Below, piece after piece: positions 57,224-64,000 of a stretch of DNA of 64,000 nt. The position numbers and the translations under genes are program-made. Numbering within the stretch: the first letter of the stretch is position 1; each line of letters opens with the position of its first letter. A model generated the notes under the pieces. That model had not been told where the DNA came from and did no database searches. It saw nothing but the letters and a program-made list of their open reading frames with translations. Source of the DNA: Rhynchosporium graminicola (taxonomy: Eukaryota; Ascomycota; Leotiomycetes; Helotiales; Ploettnerulaceae); contig FJUW01000006.1 in assembly GCA_900074885.1 (NCBI GenBank), positions 428,856 to 492,855 on the forward strand, in the 5' to 3' direction.

Positions 57224-58023
57224 TGGAATGAATGGAAGGCTGGTGTTCGGTTGTTTTTAACGCCCCTGTACTTATTTGCTACTGGTTCGGTGCAATTCCC
57301 TACGTATAAATGCATTTTCCCTTGTAGATAAAGTCCTAATATGAGCGGCCTCTAAGCTTTTGCCTCTTTTCCTGTGCTCGAACCCAGATTGCTCAATTGA
57401 ACTATGGGGTAGTCAAATATGTATGGACAACTAAAATCCAACATGTGAGGAATGTACCTAGGTGTGTACTAAGTTAGGAGTAACCGGGCTCGGACTGCTC
57501 ACCACAACGAGGGTACCTAATAGTCGGTGCGCCGTCTGTTGCGCTCAGCCGCCTAGAACTATTAATAGCCGGGTTTCGTGTTCTCGGCAACCTCTGCGAC
57601 TTTAAAGAACATGACAAGATCAGATCCTATAGAGCACAAAGTTGCTTAGCAAGCACTTCTTTAATTTTAAGAGAATGTCGGCTGCACTTCTTGGCGACCA
57701 AAAATTCCTATGCTTCTAATATCCCTAGGTAGACATAGGTACTGGTAAGGTAAGCTAAGTTGAAGTCAGTTTCTTATGTAGCCTCGTCTATCTTTCAGCC
57801 TCGAGCTGCAGGGATGTACTGCAAGCGATATATGAGAGGCTGTCAACCTTACTGCTCGGACATTCAAAGGATCCTGCGACAGCGGTAACAAAAGGCCATG
57901 TTAAGGACAGCTACAGCAAGAGACTGAACTCGAATCGCTTCACGATAGACATCCGCCAAGTCCAGGAATATCAACACCAGAGGAAGAAGCTGGAATCATT
58001 GTGAACACCAGTCGCTTTACACA
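57224..58023. other. Intergenic region between aconitase and RBD2
   Basis: About 800 bp holding the aconitase 3' UTR and the RBD2 promoter. No gene or RNA is recognised. Confidence 0.5.
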
Positions 58024-59076
58024 ATGGCTCCGAGTCTTCCGCAGTTTTCGGCGGTGCGATTTCGATCGTACATTTTCCGGCTGCCTCTATGTACTCGAGG
58101 AATCATTTTGGTCATCGGGCTGTTTTGGGTTGCGGGCATGCAGTCTGTTTGGGATGTGCAGAAATGGGGAGCTTTAACACCGAAGGAGGTTGGATTGAGC
58201 AGCAGTTTGTACCCCTCTCTACCTGCCGAATACCTTCTTTCTATTCGCAGAGCTCGGCTAATGCGGTGCTTCTGTTTAGTGTATAGGACGAACACATTTC
58301 CTTTAATACATGCGGGCTTCTTCCATGCATTTATGAACATTCTGGCTTTGACGCCATTGCTGGAGAGATTTGAGGCAGAGCATGGGACTCTCACGACATT
58401 GGCTCTATTCACGGGACGTATGTGATCCGCTATTACTAGGGAACCCTTTCTCCTAGGTAGCAGAATGCTGATTGAGATATAGCTCTTTCTACGATCCCTG
58501 CGCTGCTCTACACGTTTGTTGAGAGAGGTGTCTTGCGCATGAATACGACAATACTTGGGGCAAGGTAAGGGTAGGGGATCAATGGAACTGAGAATTGGTG
58601 TTGACTAGAAACCAGCATATGGGTATTTACCCTGGTTGCGATGGAGGCTGTGAAGACTTACAAATCGAATCCCTACTTCATGCTTGGGACGACGCAAATA
58701 CCGACTTGGATAACGCCATTTGTGATGGTATTGTTTGTATCGGTGTTGGTGCCCAATACAAGCTTCCTGGGGCATGTCTGCGGACTTGCATTTGGTTATG
58801 GTTGTAAGTATTCTTTCGCCGAGCAGGCGCTTCCGACCATTCAATGCTGACCTTTTAGGGGGCCTTGGATACCTCAAATTCCTTGCTCCACCAGAACGAG
58901 CTCTGAGATGGATAGAAGGAAAGCTGAACCTGCTTGGGAGACTTCCACACTACGTCTCGGTGGACCAGAAGACATATGGACGATACGGGGTACTTCCCAC
59001 CACAAATCCACCCATGCCTTCAGGAGGAGATGTTGCCATGGGCTATGTCGCTAGCTCGCAAAGACTGGGGCCTTGA
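58024..59076 (+). CDS. RBD2: Rhomboid-family intramembrane protease Rbd2
   Basis: Five exons: 58024-58204, 58280-58417, 58483-58564, 58616-58803 and 58859-59076, giving 268 aa. Several membrane helices. HAGFFHAFMNILAL is the rhomboid HxxxxHxxxN region. The catalytic Ser lies in LGASIW, spanning exons 3-4, and the catalytic His in FLGHVCGLAFGYGWG. Both dyad residues are present, so an active protease is expected. Fungal Rbd2 is a Golgi rhomboid that, in some species, processes the SREBP transcription factor with Cdc48. The first intron uses a GTTTGT donor. The cytosolic tail after about residue 200 is soluble and Pro/Gly-rich. Confidence 0.92.
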
Positions 59077-59436
59077 AAAGTGGTAATGGCAGTTGGAAAG
59101 ATTTTGTAAATTGTTGTACAAAAACCATAGTTTGGCGTTGTCAGGGGCCGTTTCTGGGCATATTGGGAGCGGTAATACGTGTTATTGTGATTATAAATAT
59201 GTGATATGAATCGATAATTAATGCTAAGAGATACTCAAATTGGTAAACTTTACATTTTTATTGTTGCGCTGTTCCACTACTTTAAGTGATCGTCATTTAT
59301 CTAGACTGATTCCTGAGTTGTCGCGTCCCTTCCAAGAAAGAAGCGCGACTTCCATTTGTCCAGGCTAGCCTGAGCATCACCAAAATGCGCAACAAGCTCT
59401 CAGCACAATTCGCTCCCTGAATATGGTTTCTCTTTT
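59077..59436. other. Intergenic region between RBD2 and GAA1
   Basis: About 360 bp holding the RBD2 3' UTR and the GAA1 promoter. The GAA1 first exon may lie here if the start called at 59437 is wrong. Confidence 0.4.
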
Positions 59437-61470
59437 ATGCAAGTACTTCTGAAAGGTCTGCCAACGACATGCTAATATTCTATAGCTTCGGGCGTTCTGC
59501 TGCGGCATAATCCACTTCTCTTGAAGTTGCCCCCCTACTTGTCTTTCCTTTGCATAGTCGTCGGAGTCGCATGGCTACTCGTCCTACCACTAGACGACTA
59601 CTCCCGGAAAACTTACATCTCGGAGAATGCCCTCCTGCCGGGTCAGGTCCATACATACTTCGCTGGGAGCGATCAGAATGTATTTCGAGGGTATAAGCAT
59701 GAAGTTGATGCGCTGGAGGGAAAGAGTAATATTGAGTAAGGAGCTACGGTATGCTTGCAGAACCATGGGCTGATGGAATTCCAGGGTGAACGATAAGCTA
59801 GAAGAATTCTTCAAAGCTTCCGGATTGAAAGTCGCGAGACAGAAGTACGAGTACAAGTCGGCAGGGGAGACGTATTCGGGGGAGAACATCTATGCCATTC
59901 TGCATGCTCCGAGGGGGGATGCTACGGAAGCTATTGTGCTTGTTGGGGCTTGGAGGAATGTTGAGGAGGAGCTCAATCGCAGTGGGGTGGCTCTTGTTCT
60001 TACACTGGCGAGGTATTTCAAGAGATGGTCGCTCTGGTCGAAGGATATCATCTTCCTGGTTACGGCGGATAGTACGGCTGGACCGCAGGCTTGGGTCGAT
60101 GCGTACCATGATACACATCAGTCTCCTGATATCGAGAGTCTTCCTTTGAAGAGTGGAGCTTTACAGGGAGCCGTGGTCATCGACTACCCCTTCGATCATA
60201 GATTTGAGTCTATACACGTCGTCTATGATGGAACGAACGGTCAGCTACCTAATCTGGATCTATTGAACACTGTGGTATCCATTGCAAGCGGTCAAATGGG
60301 CATTGGAGTCTCTATTCAGAAGATGTGGAAACATGCCGACAACTATCAAGACAGACTCCAAACGATGCTTCGAGGGATGTTAAAGCAGGGCCTAGGTTAT
60401 GCCTCTGGACCTCACAGCAGTTTCATCCCGTATCATGTGGATGCCATTACATTACAACCATTTGGAGATGGATGGCAAGACGAAATGGCCATGGGAAGAG
60501 TCATTGAAAGCACATTTCGAAGTCTGAACAACTTGCTAGAGCATCTCCACCAGAGTTTTTTCTTCTATTTGCTTATGCAGTCTAGTCGCTTCGTCAGTAT
60601 TGGCACTTATCTACCGAGTGCTATGCTGGTGGCTGTCAATTTCACCATCATGGCGATTTTTTTGTGGATTAAGAGCGGATCGCCGAAAAGTCCTGCGAAG
60701 AAAGCTGCTGAGAAGGGAGAGAAAAAGCAGTTGGCTTTGGTGCAAGAAGGAGGCGTCATGGCCCTCGTCCCAGAGGAAATCGTGACAGTTCGAGAAAGAG
60801 AACTCTTCCTTCCTTTGGCTGTAGTAGCAGGTGTCCAATTCCTCGGAGTCGTCCCGCTCTTCATATTCAACCACACACCTCATTATGTAAGTCTCCATCA
60901 AAGTCCCCCTTTCCAACAGGGCAAGAGAAAACAAGATAGAACGAATCCACTGACAGCAAACAGCTCCTCGAACCAGTATTCATCTTCACCATCCTCCTGA
61001 ACTTCCTCCTCCCTCCCCTCCTCTCCACCACACTAACCACTTATTTCGCTCCGACATCCCAACAATACACACTCATCAAAGCCTTCTCGCTCCTCCTCCT
61101 TGGACTCTTCCTCTCCGCGCTCGCAACGCTGAACTTCTCGCTCGCCTTCCTCGTAGGCCTTTTCTCCGCGCCTTTGACTTACATCCAACCCCTACCCTCC
61201 CATCCAATCATCGCTTACATCCTGGCTGGGCTCTTGATGTTGTCAAGTCCTACGACCGTGGTGCTGGCGGGGAGTTGGCATTGGGGGATGGGTGTGGGAC
61301 AGGTGTTGAAAGAGGCGGCTTTTGGGTGGGACGTTTGGGGTATGAATACCCAGGTTGTGGTTTGGTGTGTTTGGTGGCCGGCGTGGTTCCTGGGAATGAT
61401 GTCATTGTTTGGGAAGCCGAGGGTAGAGGACGATGGAGATGAAGATGAAAAAGAGGTTGAGAGGTTGTGA
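59437..61470 (+). CDS. GAA1: GPI transamidase subunit Gaa1
   Basis: Secure exons: 59486-59735, 59785-60886 and 60964-61470. The start is not certain. The secure part begins SGVLLRHNPLLLKLPPYLSF (a Gaa1 N-terminus) with a membrane helix, then the large luminal domain with an M28-peptidase-like fold (GENIYAILHAPRGDATEAIV; HSSFIPYHVDAI), then multiple C-terminal helices, about 620 aa in all. The only phase-compatible ATG found nearby is at 59437 (19-nt exon), which requires a 30-nt intron (59456-59485); that is very short, so a different upstream exon is possible. Gaa1 works in the ER complex that attaches GPI anchors to proteins such as the GH72 enzyme. Confidence 0.88.
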
Positions 61471-61971
61471 CATGAAAAGTTAGGTGGGTGGGAGACGGAT
61501 GTAAATAAGCAGAGCTTATAGAATTAGCGAGATGTTCAAAAGGCCTCCTGGCTTTTCGAGCTCAATTTCGATTATCATGCAATGCCTTTTGTAGAGTCTG
61601 TATCGGTCAGATGTGCTCGGTCTGCAATCAATAGTCGTTTCTCATCAGAGATTGCCAGGAAATCGGAGCATAGCTGCAGTCCAAGGAATTTGAAGTCAAA
61701 CCTGAACCTTGCCGAAGACCGTATGTGTCACATTAATTGTAGCCTATATGACATCTCACATACATCCAAGTAGGTGCACATTAGAAGCACCCACGAATAG
61801 ACCTTGGTGAATTTTTGATTCTTTGGATTACAAGTGTCAACCTCATGCCGCAACGACAGAGATGCTCTGTTCGTAACGGCAAATGCCTGCCTCATGTTCG
61901 TAGAGATCTATTGTACATCCCAGCCAGGTGCCTTCATGGCCGTACGCCATGCCATGCCATGCCGTGCCAAA
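61471..61971. other. Convergent intergenic region
   Basis: About 500 bp between the 3' ends of GAA1 and RPN9; nothing recognisable. Confidence 0.5.
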
Positions 61972-63210
61972 TCACGCGGCCCAAACATCCTGACCCTTCG
62001 ACTCAACCCAGTTTCCAAGTTGGTTGACGCTCGAATCCCATTCTTGGAGTCTTAACCGCATATTATCGATTTGCTTCATGTCCAAAACCTTAGGCTGCAC
62101 CCAGTTGATCCGTGCTATCTCATCCACCTGGTCGATGCTTCCTCTCAACAGTCCCAGGCTCAATGCCTTCATAATCAAGTGCTCAATCTCATCTGGTCGA
62201 ACTTTGGTCTCCTCCGCGATGGTGCGGAAAGACATCTCGCGGTCGTGAGGAGGTCTTCGGAACACGGTCTCGGTCAATGCAGCAAGGTAGATCTTTTGTC
62301 TCAGTCCATCGCGGTGCTCTGCGAGGAGGCTATTGGAGGAAATGTGACCAGCGAGAACATCGTAGGCGGCAAGATCTCCACGGTTGAAAGCGAAGAGCAG
62401 GTCATATAACCAAGTATCGTCTTTCTTTAAGTCATTCAAGATTGGATGTAGGAGAAGTTCACCGAAGTTGTAAATGGTATCTGAGACCAAAGCTGCAATG
62501 GCAAGATCATAAGCTCGGCTTCTACGCTCTGCGGGTGACAAATCAGTGACTTCAATACACGCCAGGTAGAGGAGGGCATTTCTGTAGTATGATGCAAAGT
62601 CAAGTTTGGACTGCTTCTGTTAGCTAGACTTTTCCTTTTCGGCAATATGGACAAACCTGGTAGTATTCGGCGTTGACACGATAGAATGCCGCATGCACAA
62701 TCGTTTCAACAGAGTCGAAATTATCCAATATCTTCTCTGCCTTGTCCAAATCCTTTCTTGCTCCCTCTAGGTCCTTCAGTTCGAGCTTTACTGTGGCTAC
62801 AGCAACAGTAGCGTAAACGTAGGCGTCTTGAGAGTTGGGATTGTTAACTTTGTTTGCCGCTGCGGTAAGGAAAGACAGGCGCTCTTCACTATCTGCAGAC
62901 CATGTCAGTCATAGTCAGTGGTTTCTCTGATGTCCATCCTACTTTTGCATTGTGAGGCTGCGCTCAAGGCTAGGGTAACAAGCTTGAGCTGGTTGATCTT
63001 GTCGGCGAATGTAAGGATGAATGTTTTGTAGAAGGCTAATCGCTGAGGGGCGCTCTCTTTGTGATTGAAGAATTGTACCAGGGAATCAGTCAACTGATGC
63101 CACAGCTTTCGCTCCCATAGGTCCTCAAAGTCGAGGTACATGTGTTGGAGCTCCGCCGGGGCATTATCCCTCTGGTCCTCCAGGAAATTGGGGATATCGG
63201 TGTTGCTCAT
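61972..63210 (-). CDS. RPN9: 26S proteasome regulatory subunit Rpn9
   Basis: Three exons on the minus strand: 62943-63210, 62657-62892 and 61972-62616, with introns of 50 and 40 nt, giving 382 aa. Helical-repeat N-terminal part (FEDLWERKLWHQLTDSLVQF, then ARKDLDKAEKILDNFDSVE), followed by a PCI domain at about residues 170-350 (MSFRTIAEETKVRPDEIEHL; MKALSLGLLRGSIDQVD). Rpn9 (human PSMD13) is a scaffold subunit of the proteasome lid. Exon joins preserve frame and family sequence. It is divergent from the complex I gene to the right. Confidence 0.94.
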
Positions 63211-63529
63211 CGTGGCGGTGCAGCTGGATGTATGATATTGAGCTGAGTTTCAAGATAGCCCAGAACCTTATCGATCTTAAGACACCACACAGTCAAGGCG
63301 CGTGAGGAGTAGGAAGTTGGAGGTTGAGGTTGAAAATCGATTGTTGATGTCCTTGTAGCTCTACCAGCACCAGGCTGTACATTGGCGCGTGGAAGCGACC
63401 TGGAGCTGTAGCCTTTTTGTGGGACCACTCTAGCGCCGCTCCAGATTAAACATGGGTGAGCAACAACCTCACAAACCGTAGGTAAGCACCCCCGAACAAT
63501 CAGTTGGAGCTCCGAGCACGATTACAACG
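63211..63529. promoter_or_regulatory. Divergent promoter region of RPN9 and nuo-40
   Basis: About 320 bp between divergent start codons, so one compact bidirectional promoter. An ATG at 63453 opens only a nine-codon frame before TAG and may be an upstream ORF or part of a 5' UTR intron (GTAGGTAAG follows). Confidence 0.5.
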
Positions 63530-64000
63530 ATGCAGAAGTCCTGCAGTCCGTCGAGTATGAATGGTCTTCGGACTGCCGTGCGGTTGGGGCGAACCTCTGC
63601 CAACACTGCCCCTGTCAGACGGCATATCAGCGATGTTACTATCACGAGAACCGGAAAGCCCATCATACGGACACAGGGTGGCAGGTCAGTACTTCGTTTC
63701 TTGGATCAATCGGCCGTTTTCTGACTTGGTACATCATAGATCGTCTCTTGGAGGTAAATTGAAAGCCCAAAGACCGACATCTGGACCGCCGGCTGATCAA
63801 GTCTATTAGGACATACTGTTACAGTTTTCGGTGCAACGGGATTCCTAGGGAGATATATCGTAAACAGACTTGGTGCGCTACCCACGAGATAATGCTAGCA
63901 TATATTGGCGACTGACTGTGGAGGTAATAGCTAGGCAAGGATGTACAGTTATTATTCCTTTCCGTGAGGAAATGGCCAAACGCCATTTGAAGGTTGCAGG
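63530..64000 (+). CDS. nuo-40: NADH:ubiquinone oxidoreductase 40-kDa subunit (NDUFA9), 5' part
   Basis: Partial, running off the right edge. Exons: 63530-63684, 63740-63753 (14 nt), 63810-63872 and 63931-64000 onward. An Arg-rich N-terminus is a likely mitochondrial presequence, followed by TGKPIIRTQGGRSSLGG and then TVTVFGATGFLGRYIVNRLARQG, the dinucleotide-binding Rossmann motif (GATGFLG) of NDUFA9-type atypical short-chain dehydrogenases in complex I. The visible part ends in REEMAKRHLKVAG, as expected for the family. Phases of all joins agree. The start was chosen as the first ATG that gives the presequence; a 5' UTR intron is possible. Confidence 0.88.

Overview
The window reads as nuclear DNA of a filamentous ascomycete (Pezizomycotina). 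The evidence is short introns (about 46-125 nt) with GTRNGT-like donors and CTAAY-type branch sites, fungal-specific proteins (Fks1, GH72 with an X8 domain, DASH subunit Dam1, Bud20), and about 9.9 kb of AT-rich, mutation-riddled transposon DNA typical of repeat-induced point mutation (RIP). No species is assigned.

Layout. 1-9.9 kb is a RIP-degraded transposon graveyard: a minus-strand Ty3/Gypsy pol, LTRs at 3.14, 3.81 and 7.16 kb, a plus-strand Gypsy gag-protease-RT remnant (4.1-7.0 kb) and a small hAT element (8.13-8.88 kb). The texture changes sharply near 9.93 kb. 10-23 kb is gene-poor: a secreted CE5 cutinase-like esterase, an alpha/beta hydrolase and a GH17 cell-wall glucanase, separated by long microsatellite-rich spacers. 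23-64 kb is gene-dense: OTU1-type deubiquitinase, an RSC1/RSC2-like chromatin remodeller subunit, LCB1, FKS1, a GH72 glucanosyltransferase, MOG1, a GCNA-like SprT protease, a HIT hydrolase, a CRAL-TRIO protein, DAM1, BUD20, mitochondrial aconitase, rhomboid RBD2, GAA1, RPN9 and the 5' part of the complex I 40-kDa subunit (NDUFA9/nuo-40), which runs off the right edge.

Exon structures were built by hand from splice signals, reading frame and protein conservation; in nearly every case the joined exons give an intact frame of family-typical length. Several genes share a theme: FKS1 makes beta-1,3-glucan, GH17 and GH72 enzymes remodel it, GAA1 attaches the GPI anchors that the GH72 and CE5 proteins appear to carry, and LCB1 starts sphingolipid synthesis. 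This may be coincidence. I see no new multi-gene system. The least ordinary points are an aconitase intron without an AG acceptor beside several microexons, the textbook RIP signature in a gag zinc knuckle, an unusual membrane-anchored CRAL-TRIO protein and a GCNA-like protease.
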